From Thiomicrorhabdus immobilis (GTDB lineage Bacteria > Pseudomonadota > Gammaproteobacteria > Thiomicrospirales > Thiomicrospiraceae), in the NCBI RefSeq assembly GCF_021654855.1, contig NZ_AP024202.1:1116001-1180000 (forward strand): 64,000 bases of DNA, written 5' to 3'. Below, one piece after another: positions 1 to 6,895 of the stretch (position 1 is its first letter; the number at the start of each line of letters is the position of its first letter). The notes under the pieces were generated by a model that ran no database searches, had not been told where the DNA came from, and saw nothing but the letters and a program-made list of their open reading frames with translations. Position numbers and translations under genes: made by a program.

Positions 1-106
1 GGTCAAAAGGCTTGTCATGTGAATAAACGCCTAGATTAATGAAATTGGTTACAAAAGACACTCTAAATTAAAAGCTTGAAGTTTAATGTAAGCGTTATAG
101 GCAGGT

Positions 107-385
107 TTAATTTCGGTAAATGGTCTCAATTAAGTGATAGCCAAACTTGGTTTTGATTGGACCGTGTACCGTGAGGACTGGTAATTTGAAGACCACGTTG
201 TCAAACGCTTTCACCATGGTTCCTGGGCGGAATTCGCCTAAGTTACCGCCTTTCTTTTTAGACGGACAGATCGAGTGTTTCTTGGCTAAGGTACCAAAAT
301 CAGCACCTTTGGCAAGTTGTTGTTTGAGTTTTTCGGCTTCTTCTGGGGTTTTGACCAAAATATGTCGTGCACAGGCTAAGGCCAT
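107..385 (-). CDS. ppiC: Parvulin-type peptidyl-prolyl cis-trans isomerase (PpiC)
   Basis: A 92-residue single-domain parvulin, close to the 93 residues of E. coli PpiC. It lacks a signal peptide, so it should act in the cytoplasm, isomerising peptide bonds before proline. The sequence opens with the family-typical ARHILVKT strand. It then shows FGTLAKKHS and the glycine-rich [10 protein letters not shown] loop, and ends with the TKFGYHLIE motif that lines the active site. On the minus strand a GGAG ribosome site lies just before the ATG at 385. No partner gene is evident: the next gene leftward is outside the window and the gene upstream is an unrelated secreted protein. The family assignment is firm; the physiological substrate is unknown. 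Confidence 0.93.
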   Translation of the reverse strand: MALACARHILVKTPEEAEKLKQQLAKGADFGTLAKKHSICPSKKKGGNLGEFRPGTMVKAFDNVVFKLPVLTVHGPIKTKFGYHLIETIYRN

Positions 386-474
386 TGTTTGTCTCCGGGA
401 TCAATGATTCACAGGGTAGCCCTGATGGCTGAATTTGGATAAAAAGATTGTTTTGTAAATAAAATTAAAGCATT

Positions 475-807
475 TTATCGATTGAAAATCTGCCACCATT
501 TTTTACCGGTTTCTTCAACTTCGCGACCGTTTTCGATTTGTTTCTCAATCTCGGATTGTTTCGACTCACTTCGTTTATCGTCATCATCCTGTTTGTTTTT
601 CTGCTTGTCTTTCAGTTTGTCTTTTTGATACTTTTTATCATCATAGTCGTGATTTTCGTTGTTATGTTTGTTTTTCATCTCATAACTATGTTGCTGTTTT
701 TGTTCTACGCTCGGTTTGCCTTTGTTTCCTGCCCACTCAGGTTTATCTGCTAACGCAGGCAATGCGCAACAAAGCGTTAAACAAAATACACTTATTTTAG
801 TTTTCAT
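475..807 (-). CDS. Small secreted, highly charged hypothetical protein
   Basis: About 110 residues when started at the ATG at 807, which has an AGGAG ribosome site; the reading frame extends further upstream but without a good start. Residues 1-20 form a clear signal peptide ending ALPALA, with mature DKPEW after it. The mature part is almost entirely Lys, Asp, Glu, Gln and Asn, with a DYDDKK/KDKLKDKQ/DDDDKR low-complexity centre, and ends with a basic-aromatic KKWWQIFNR tail. The N-terminal mature motif DKPEWAGNKGKP resembles short periplasmic proteins that I recall from other proteobacteria, but I cannot name a family. It is probably periplasmic and disordered, with unknown function. It stands alone, divergent from glnS. 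Confidence 0.7.
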   Translation of the reverse strand: MKTKISVFCLTLCCALPALADKPEWAGNKGKPSVEQKQQHSYEMKNKHNNENHDYDDKKYQKDKLKDKQKNKQDDDDKRSESKQSEIEKQIENGREVEETGKKWWQIFNR

Positions 808-1028
808 GGCCGTTCTCCTATGAGAGGGTTTCATTTTAGATTTCAAAATCAGCAATCAACATTGTGGTTGGCGCGTAATTAGATGAACTTTCTATTTAAC
901 ACATATTTTTTGAATGAATCAAAAAAATCAGCGAATTTATTTTAACCAAGCCTGGTTGAATCACTTCTAAGCAATTGAAAAGAATGCTTCGGATATGCGT
1001 TATATTTAAAAATAGCGGTAATCAAAAA

Positions 1029-1037
1029 TGCTATAAT
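1029..1037 (+). promoter_or_regulatory. Extended -10 promoter element for glnS
   Basis: TGCTATAAT matches the extended -10 consensus exactly. No good -35 is visible at 17 bases, as is usual for extended -10 promoters. Transcription would begin near 1044, placing the palindromic 12-mer at 1056 in the first bases of the glnS leader, about 50 bases before the ATG. Confidence 0.55.
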
Positions 1038-1055
1038 TTGCGCTATTTATTTCTT

Positions 1056-1067
1056 ACCAGGCCTGGT
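1056..1067. repeat. Palindromic 12-mer ACCAGGCCTGGT, perfect copy 1
   Basis: Perfect copy, extended to a 14-base palindrome by flanking T and A. It lies in the glnS leader, downstream of the -10, where a bound protein or an RNA hairpin could affect glnS expression. Confidence 0.9.
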
Positions 1068-1114
1068 AGTTCTCCAAGCCCGATTCAATACGTTTTTAAC
1101 AGGTTTTTAGATAG

Positions 1115-2794
1115 ATGAGTAATAACGGTAAATCCGAAGCAGTTGATCGCCCAGTAAACTTCATTCGCAACATCATCAACGATGACTTAGCTCAGCACAA
1201 ACATGAGCAAGTACATACACGTTTCCCACCCGAGCCAAACGGTTATTTGCACATCGGTCACGCTAAATCGATCTGCTTAAACTTTGGTCTGGCAGAAGAT
1301 TATAACGGTGCGTGTAATTTGCGTTTTGACGATACCAACCCGGCAAAAGAAGACATGGAATATGTGGATTCGATTATGCAGGATGTCAGTTGGTTGGGTT
1401 TTCAGTGGGCGGGTGAGATTTGTTACTCTTCTAACTACTTTGACAAGTTTTACGGCTATGCGATTGAATTGATTGAAAAAGGGCTGGCTTATGTCTGTTT
1501 CTTGAATGCCGAAGAGACTCGTGAATACCGTGGTAACTTAAAAGAGCCAGGTAAAGACAGCCCTTACCGTGATACTTCGGTGGAAGAGAATTTGGCGCTG
1601 TTTGCCAAAATGAAAAACGGTGAATTCAAAGAGGGCGAGTGTGTGTTGCGCGCCAAAATCGATATGGCGTCTTCATTTATGTGTATGCGTGACCCAACGC
1701 TGTATCGTGTGCGTTTTGAACACCATCACCAAACTGGCGATAAGTGGTGTATCTACCCAATGTACGATTATGCGCACTGTATCTCGGATGCCATTGAAGG
1801 CATTACCCACTCATTGTGTACCTTAGAGTTCCAAGACAACCGTCGTTTGTATGACTGGGTATTGGATAATCTAAACGATTTCCAAAAACCGGATCGCCCG
1901 CATCAGTACGAGTTTTCACGTTTGAACTTGGAATACACGGTGATGTCTAAACGTAAGTTGCATCAGTTGGTGGACGATAAATTGGTCGAAGGTTGGAACG
2001 ACCCTCGTATGCCGACCATTTCAGGGATGCGTCGTCGTGGTTATACACCGGCGTCGATTCGTGATTTTGCGGAACGTATCGGTATCTCAAAAGTAGACAG
2101 CATGACCGAAATGGGCATTCTAGAAGCGGCGGTACGTGATGACTTAAATGTGGTCGCACCGCGTTCAATGGCGGTACTAGACCCGATTAAAGTGATTATT
2201 GAAAACTTTGACGGCGAACCTGAAGCTTTGATGGCACCGATTCATCCGCAAAATGAAGCCATGGGTAAACGCGAAATCTATTTTGGTAAAGAGTTGTACA
2301 TTGACCGTGCCGATTTTGAAGAAGTGGCGCCTAATGGTAAATTCCAGCGTTTGGCGTTGGACAAAGAAGTGCGTTTACGTAACGCCTATGTGATCAAAGC
2401 GGTGCGTGCCGACAAAGATGCCGACGGTAACTTCACCACGATTTACTGTACTTACGACCCGGAAACCCACGGAAAAAATCCGGCGGATGGCCGTAAGGTA
2501 AAAGGGGTGATTCATTTTGTCGAAGCCAGCAAAGCGTTGCCGGCCGAATTCAGGTTGTATGACCGTCTGTTTACTGTTGAAAACCCGGCCAAAGAAGATA
2601 ACTTTGAATCGGTCATCAACCCCGATTCGTTAAGTGTGAAACACGGTTTTGTTGAACCAGGCCTGCTCAATTCACAGGCAGAATTGGCTTACCAGTTCGA
2701 GCGTGAAGGGTATTTCTGTAGAGACAATCAATCGGGCGATAAACAGGTTTATAACCGCACGGTTGCATTACGCGATACTTGGTCGCAAAAATAA
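1115..2794 (+). CDS. glnS: Glutaminyl-tRNA synthetase
   Basis: A 559-residue class I aminoacyl-tRNA synthetase that charges tRNA-Gln with glutamine in the cytoplasm. The HIGH signature is at residues 46-49 after FPPEPNGYL, and the KMSKS-equivalent VMSKR at 276-280, the form typical of bacterial GlnRS. Downstream is the usual two-barrel anticodon-binding half, ending near [15 protein letters not shown]. Length matches E. coli GlnS (554). The gene has its own extended -10 promoter and a 12-mer palindrome in the leader. A near-copy of the same 12-mer (one mismatch) lies inside the coding sequence at 2656-2667. The next two genes follow closely and may be cotranscribed. Confidence 0.97.
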   Translation: MSNNGKSEAVDRPVNFIRNIINDDLAQHKHEQVHTRFPPEPNGYLHIGHAKSICLNFGLAEDYNGACNLRFDDTNPAKEDMEYVDSIMQDVSWLGFQWAGEICYSSNYFDKFYGYAIELIEKGLAYVCFLNAEETREYRGNLKEPGKDSPYRDTSVEENLALFAKMKNGEFKEGECVLRAKIDMASSFMCMRDPTLYRVRFEHHHQTGDKWCIYPMYDYAHCISDAIEGITHSLCTLEFQDNRRLYDWVLDNLNDFQKPDRPHQYEFSRLNLEYTVMSKRKLHQLVDDKLVEGWNDPRMPTISGMRRRGYTPASIRDFAERIGISKVDSMTEMGILEAAVRDDLNVVAPRSMAVLDPIKVIIENFDGEPEALMAPIHPQNEAMGKREIYFGKELYIDRADFEEVAPNGKFQRLALDKEVRLRNAYVIKAVRADKDADGNFTTIYCTYDPETHGKNPADGRKVKGVIHFVEASKALPAEFRLYDRLFTVENPAKEDNFESVINPDSLSVKHGFVEPGLLNSQAELAYQFEREGYFCRDNQSGDKQVYNRTVALRDTWSQK

Positions 2795-2850
2795 TAACGT
2801 TCATTCAAGACGAATTTTCTTTTAAGGCGCTTGCGCGAGGGACAAACAAA

Positions 2851-3288
2851 ATGATGCGAATTTGTGGTGTAGAGCTGAGTGGTAATGATGCCATTATCAG
2901 TTTACTAACGGTCGATAATGAAATCTTCAATCTGCCCGATTGCCGTGTGCGTCGCATTACTTGTCAAAACCCGGACACGGTGAACGACCTGAAATATTTT
3001 CAAAAGACCTTTAAGCAATTGATGACCGATTATCAAATTGATACGGTGGTGATTAAAGAGCGTATGAAAAAAGGCAAGTTTGCCGGTGGCGCTAATGGCT
3101 TTAAATTGGAAGCGGCCATTCAGCTGATTGACGGTTTAAAAGTCGTGTTGATGTCATCCAGCGACCAAAAGATACACCTAAAACATTATCCATTACCGAT
3201 CACTTTTGCAGAGACCGGTCTTAAAAAATTCCAAGAGACGGCTTTTGTAGCGGCTTTCTCTTATTACGCTAGTAAGCATGTTTGGTAA
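2851..3288 (+). CDS. DUF3010 family protein
   Basis: About 145 residues. The frame is open back into glnS, but the ATG at 2851 is chosen because it has a GAGGGA ribosome site and begins MMRICGVELSGNDAI, matching the conserved start of the DUF3010 family as I recall it. The family is small, cytoplasmic and of unknown function; the alternating DAIISLL and DTVVIKER strands suggest an RNase H-like fold, which is inference. The gene sits 57 bases after glnS and 3 bases before dbpA, consistent with a glnS-DUF3010-dbpA transcript. No catalytic motif can be named. Confidence 0.75.
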   Translation: MMRICGVELSGNDAIISLLTVDNEIFNLPDCRVRRITCQNPDTVNDLKYFQKTFKQLMTDYQIDTVVIKERMKKGKFAGGANGFKLEAAIQLIDGLKVVLMSSSDQKIHLKHYPLPITFAETGLKKFQETAFVAAFSYYASKHVW

Positions 3289-3291
3289 AAA

Positions 3292-4680
3292 ATGACTGAT
3301 TTAACCACTTCCGCCTTTGTGCATTTAGATTTACCGCAATCGCAATTAGATAACTTGGCGCAGCTTGGTTACAACAATATGACCCCTATTCAGGCCGAGG
3401 CCTTGCCGTTGGCTTTAGGTGGTCATGATTTGATTGCCCAGGCTAAAACCGGTAGCGGTAAAACCGCCGCGTTCGGCATACCGATGCTTCAAAAAGTAGA
3501 AGTCGCTAATAACCGCGTTCAAGGTTTGGTGATTTGCCCAACTCGTGAACTGAGTAACCAGGTGGCTGAAGAGCTGCGAAGATTGGCACGTTTTCAGGCC
3601 AATATTAAAATTATCGTATTGTCTGGTGGTACCCCGATGCGTCCGCAGATAGCCTCTTTAGAGCATGGCGCACATATCGTGGTGGGAACCCCCGGGCGTT
3701 TAAAAGACCATATTCAAAAAAATCACCTGGATATCTCTGACATTCAAACCTTGGTTTTGGATGAGGCGGACCGTATGTTGGAAATGGGGTTCAAAGAGGA
3801 GATGGTGGATATCATCGGCTATACACCGCATACCCGCCAAACCTTATTGTTCTCGGCGACTTTCCCGGATGATATTGAATATATCAGTCGTCGTTTCCAA
3901 AAGAACCCGATGCAGGTTTCGGTGGATGCGCATCATGGCATGGAAAGCATTGAGCAGTCTTTTTACATGTGCCACCACAAAGACAAATTAGTGAGTTTGG
4001 TAAGAATCCTTTCGGTGAATGAATTTGAACATGCGATGATTTTCTGTAACACCAAAGCTTTGGTGCAAGAGGTGGTCGATTACCTGGATGAGAAAGGTTT
4101 TGAAGCCGTAGCTTTGCACGGTGATATGGAACAACGTGAACGTGAGCAGATTTTGATTCGATTCAAACATCACAGCACCAATTTATTGGTGGCTACCGAT
4201 GTGGCGGCACGAGGTTTGGATATTGAAGCGCTGCCTGCGGTCATCAACTATGAGCTGCCGCGTAATCAAGAGACCTATACCCACCGCATTGGCCGTACCG
4301 GGCGTGCCGGTTTGGAAGGTAAGGCGATTACTTTGTTTACCGAAAAAGAGCGCTATAAATTAGACCATTTAAGCACTTATCAAGGCCACGCTTTGGAATA
4401 TGAATCCATTGAACGTTTACCGCAAGGGCGTTCAAATCGTGTGGTTCCAAAATTTGTCACCTTGTATATCTCTGGCGGTCGAAAGGAAAAGGTCCGTCGC
4501 GGTGATATTTTGGGGGCGATTACCAAGCAGATTGGTTTGGAAGGTAAACATGTCGGTAAAATCGACGTGGTTGACCATTCAAGCTATGTGGCGATTGAAC
4601 GTGGCTATGAAGCCGAAGTGGTTAGAGGTTTGAATCAGAATAAGATCAAAGGTCGCAAATTCAAAGTAGGGCGTGTTTGA
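3292..4680 (+). CDS. dbpA: ATP-dependent RNA helicase DbpA
   Basis: A 462-residue DEAD-box helicase. Visible motifs in order: Q motif (TPIQAEALP), Walker A AKTGSGKT at 51-58, PTREL, TPGR, DEAD at 157-160, SAT, and HRIGRTGR in the second RecA domain. The C-terminal 75 residues form the DbpA-type RNA-binding domain (TLYISGGRKEKVRRGDILGAI and later VVDHSSYVAIERG). In E. coli this domain targets hairpin 92 of 23S rRNA during late 50S assembly. Its presence separates this protein from the RhlE-like helicase at 47810. It starts 3 bases after the DUF3010 stop and ends 26 bases before a terminator half that is now split by the IS element. Confidence 0.95.
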   Translation: MTDLTTSAFVHLDLPQSQLDNLAQLGYNNMTPIQAEALPLALGGHDLIAQAKTGSGKTAAFGIPMLQKVEVANNRVQGLVICPTRELSNQVAEELRRLARFQANIKIIVLSGGTPMRPQIASLEHGAHIVVGTPGRLKDHIQKNHLDISDIQTLVLDEADRMLEMGFKEEMVDIIGYTPHTRQTLLFSATFPDDIEYISRRFQKNPMQVSVDAHHGMESIEQSFYMCHHKDKLVSLVRILSVNEFEHAMIFCNTKALVQEVVDYLDEKGFEAVALHGDMEQREREQILIRFKHHSTNLLVATDVAARGLDIEALPAVINYELPRNQETYTHRIGRTGRAGLEGKAITLFTEKERYKLDHLSTYQGHALEYESIERLPQGRSNRVVPKFVTLYISGGRKEKVRRGDILGAITKQIGLEGKHVGKIDVVDHSSYVAIERGYEAEVVRGLNQNKIKGRKFKVGRV

Positions 4681-4706
4681 AGCCATATTTTTTGACTCTT
4701 TAACCT

Positions 4707-4720
4707 AAAAAGCCATTTAC
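4707..4720. terminator. Left half of a bidirectional terminator split by the IS
   Basis: AAAAAGCCATTTAC is the left arm of a palindrome whose right arm lies at 6148-6170. Removing the IS and one copy of the TAC duplication restores a 12-mer-centred hairpin with A-run and T-run, placed between the convergent genes dbpA and bcp. Confidence 0.8.
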
Positions 4721-4751
4721 TGAAGTGACCCCAAAAAGTTGGACATTTTAG

Positions 4752-5525
4752 TTAAGCGGCACTTAAGGCCTGATTTCGATATTCTATCGGAGTCAGGCCT
4801 TTTAGTTTCACCTTGATTCGTTTTGTATTGTAATACTCAATATAATCTTTAATCTCTTCCATCAGATGCTCAGCACTATTGAATTTCTTGCGATGGTACA
4901 TCTCTGTTTTTAAAATCCCAAAAAAGTTCTCAGCAACTGCATTATCTAAGCAGTTCCCTTTTCTTGACATACTCTGAGTTAATCCATTTTCTTTCAGTAG
5001 CTTCTGTACATCACTATGCTGATACTGCCAGCCTTGATCACTGTGGAATATGGGTTTGACTTTGCCTGTTAACTTATTGATTGCTTCTTTAAGCATGTCG
5101 GTCACCAGTGGTAGCCGTGCACTCTTAGCCACTCGATAACTAATCACTTCTTGGTTAAACAGGTCAATCACCGGGGATAAGTAAACTCGCTGTTCTCCGA
5201 CTTTAAACTCCGTGACATCGGTGACCCATTTTTTATCCGGTGCATCAACATGGAAGTTTCTTTGAAGCACATTCTCGGCAATTCGGCCTACTTGACCTCT
5301 ATAGGATCGGTAACGCTTTGGCCTGACGAATGACTTCAAGTTCAGTTCTTGCATTAAACGTTGAACGGCCTTCTTGTTTAAAAAGTGACCTAAGCGTCTT
5401 AACGCATAGGTCATGCGTCGATACCCATAACGACCTTTATGTTCATTAAAGAGTTGTTGAATCGCTCTTTTAACGTCCGCATAACGATCAGGCAGCGCAC
5501 TGCGCGCCTGATGGTAATAAAACAC
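4752..5525 (-). CDS. IS3-family transposase OrfB (DDE catalytic domain)
   Basis: 257 residues from the GTG at 5525. The rve-type integrase core is complete: first Asp in KKWVTDVTEFK, second in FHSDQGWQYQH, and Glu in NCLDNAVAENFFG, followed by the KTEMYHRKKF segment and the YNTKRIKVKLKG end. The HTH_21 segment NEHKGRYGYRRMTYALRR is at the N-terminus. The frame stays open upstream of 5525, through an LIDKLRKFYPLKHLL segment, back into the end of orfA. The functional protein is therefore most likely an OrfAB fusion made by -1 frameshifting rather than by starting at this GTG. Confidence 0.93.
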   Translation of the reverse strand: MFYYHQARSALPDRYADVKRAIQQLFNEHKGRYGYRRMTYALRRLGHFLNKKAVQRLMQELNLKSFVRPKRYRSYRGQVGRIAENVLQRNFHVDAPDKKWVTDVTEFKVGEQRVYLSPVIDLFNQEVISYRVAKSARLPLVTDMLKEAINKLTGKVKPIFHSDQGWQYQHSDVQKLLKENGLTQSMSRKGNCLDNAVAENFFGILKTEMYHRKKFNSAEHLMEEIKDYIEYYNTKRIKVKLKGLTPIEYRNQALSAA

Positions 5526-5587
5526 ACTTCGTGCAAGCCCTGCGGCCTTGAGAAGATGTTTAAGTGGATAGAACTTTCTAAGCTTAT

Positions 5588-6100
5588 CTATGAGCCCTGC
5601 TTTTTCTTGCTTTGGCGTTCTTTTTCCTGAAGCAGGGCATCGAGCTTTTTTAAATAGGCATTCTCCGCTCGACGGTATTCGAGTTCTTCTCGTAACTCTT
5701 CTAGGCTCATTTGTTCGGTTGGTTTAATGGTTTCTTGCTTTTGGTTTTTTTTCATTTTTCTACCCTGCTTTTTAGGTTGTAAGCCTGAAAGGCCGAACCG
5801 TTCGAATTGAGTGAGCCAAGTAGAAATCGTACCCGCAGAACTCATGTTATAGACAATACTGGTATAACTAATAGACCAGTGATTTTCACGCATGTGTTTT
5901 AGGATACGATATTTGTCTTCAAAAGAGTATGGTGTGTTACGTTTGATAAACGCATTTTGACCATGGAAACGATAGACTTGTGTCCAGTAACGGATATAGC
6001 GATCTGGAATACCGAGTCGCTTGGAAATGGACAGACTGGATTCATGAGAAAGGCATTGCTTAGCAATCGCCAGTTTAAATTCTCGATTGTATTTGGACAT
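5588..6100 (-). CDS. IS3-family OrfA (helix-turn-helix DNA-binding protein)
   Basis: 170 residues. Two helix-turn-helix units are seen (SLSISKRLGIPDRYIRYW and SYTSIVYNMSSAGTISTWL), followed by a basic linker and a leucine-zipper-like coiled coil (SLEELREELEYRRAENAYLKKLDALL). This is the usual IS150 OrfA layout for terminal-repeat recognition and dimerisation. Its last codons run AAG AAA AAG before a stop. A -1 slip on G_AAA_AAG (plus-strand 5600-5606) would carry ribosomes into orfB. OrfA alone normally acts as a transposition inhibitor in this family. Confidence 0.92.
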   Translation of the reverse strand: MSKYNREFKLAIAKQCLSHESSLSISKRLGIPDRYIRYWTQVYRFHGQNAFIKRNTPYSFEDKYRILKHMRENHWSISYTSIVYNMSSAGTISTWLTQFERFGLSGLQPKKQGRKMKKNQKQETIKPTEQMSLEELREELEYRRAENAYLKKLDALLQEKERQSKKKQGS

Positions 6101-6145
6101 GAAAAACCCCCAAAGTTGGTGTCCAACATTTGGGGGTCACTTCAT

Positions 6146-6157
6146 ACCAGGCCTGGT
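6146..6157. repeat. Palindromic 12-mer ACCAGGCCTGGT, perfect copy 2
   Basis: The first two bases belong to the IS target duplication. The rest continues into the right arm of the split terminator (GTAAATGGCTTTTTT, ending at 6170). The element between dbpA and bcp was therefore a 12-mer-cored palindrome before the IS landed in it. Confidence 0.93.
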
Positions 6158-6194
6158 AAATGGCTTTTTTATTGATAGAAAATATTCTCTGCAA

Positions 6195-6659
6195 TCAGAG
6201 CGTTTTTACTTTTTCCAACATGGCTACGGCATGGCCATCTGGAGATACGCCATATTCTACGTACGCTAAATCCCCTTGTTTATCAATAATAAAGGTAGAA
6301 CGTACTATGCCCATTTTGGAAACCCCGTTTTTCTCTTTCAACTGCCAGACATCATAGGCTTCACAGACTTCACCTGAAGTATCCGCCAACAGATCCACTT
6401 TCAGGCCAAACTTTTCAATAAAGGCTTTGTGGCTACCGCAATCGTCTTTACTGACACCAATCACAACACTATTGGCTTCAGCAAATTCATTCGCCAAAGC
6501 GGTAAAGTCATTGGCCTCAATCGTGCAGCCTGGAGTATCGTCTTTAGGGTAGAAGTACAGCACGATATTTTTATGGCCTTTAAAATCTGCCAAGTGAATC
6601 ATTTGATTATTTTGATTTGGGCTAGAAATCGCTGGAGCGCTTTGACCTACAGTTAACAT
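6195..6659 (-). CDS. bcp: Thiol peroxidase Bcp/PrxQ (atypical cysteines)
   Basis: A 154-residue PrxQ-type peroxiredoxin that reduces H2O2 and organic peroxides using thioredoxin-like donors. The peroxidatic Cys45 is in YPKDDTPGCTIE. The resolving Cys that E. coli Bcp has at position 50 is Asn here (EANDF). Two other cysteines remain, Cys74 (SKDDCGSH) and one near 98 (GEVCEAYDVW). Either could resolve the sulfenate, or the enzyme may work with one cysteine. Length and the VRSTFIIDKQG segment are normal for the family. It stands alone, convergent with dbpA, with the IS and split terminator between them. Confidence 0.93.
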   Translation of the reverse strand: MLTVGQSAPAISSPNQNNQMIHLADFKGHKNIVLYFYPKDDTPGCTIEANDFTALANEFAEANSVVIGVSKDDCGSHKAFIEKFGLKVDLLADTSGEVCEAYDVWQLKEKNGVSKMGIVRSTFIIDKQGDLAYVEYGVSPDGHAVAMLEKVKTL

Positions 6660-6717
6660 AAATTGACCTTTGAATAATGGGTTGAATATAAATTGTTACC
6701 AATAGTAACCAATTTTA

Positions 6718-6757
6718 CATGAAATATCGCCCATAAAATAAATAGGGGCATTTCATG
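6718..6757. promoter_or_regulatory. Inverted repeat upstream of the sensor kinase gene
   Basis: CATGAAAT (6718-6725) and ATTTCATG (6750-6757) are perfect inverses with an inner CCC/GGG pair, in the 235-base gap between divergent bcp and the sensor kinase. It could be an operator or a leader hairpin. Nothing else in the gap is recognisable. Confidence 0.35.
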
Positions 6758-6895
6758 AAAACAGCCATTTACTGAGAATTTAATGCATAAAATTACGAAC
6801 CTAAAACCCGCTATAAGTTAGAATGATTTTTATATTTTAATCGTTAATAGCTCATTTTTTAGAGCTTGGTATAGGCAATAGGGTTACCCATTTTT

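Larger units (their letters stand above)
808..1114. other. Intergenic region between divergent secreted-protein gene and glnS
   Basis: No gene is seen in these 307 bases. They hold a one-mismatch copy (945-956) and a perfect copy (1056-1067) of the 12-mer palindrome ACCAGGCCTGGT, plus the probable glnS promoter. The rest is AT-rich. Confidence 0.6.
4721..6144 (-). mobile_element. IS3-family insertion sequence, IS150-like
   Basis: The element is 1424 bp. Its ends are inverted repeats: the first 25 bases from each side begin TGAAGTGACCCC and differ at only two positions. A 3-bp duplication TAC flanks it (4718-4720 and 6145-6147). Inside are two overlapping frames, orfA and orfB, on the minus strand, joined by a probable -1 frameshift. 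Both frames and the DDE residues are intact, and the ends and target duplication are perfect or nearly so, which suggests a recent and possibly active copy. The insertion point lies within the 12-mer palindrome at the apex of a terminator. Confidence 0.95.

Noticed and set aside
2779-2850. Upstream extension of the DUF3010 frame into glnS
   Set aside because: No ribosome site, and the family begins at the MRICGVEL segment at 2851 or 2854.
6763-6777. AGCCATTTACTGA at about 6763 resembling the IS left junction
   Set aside because: A short match to flank-plus-end bases without any IS end beyond it; no inverted repeat or duplication supports an IS remnant.
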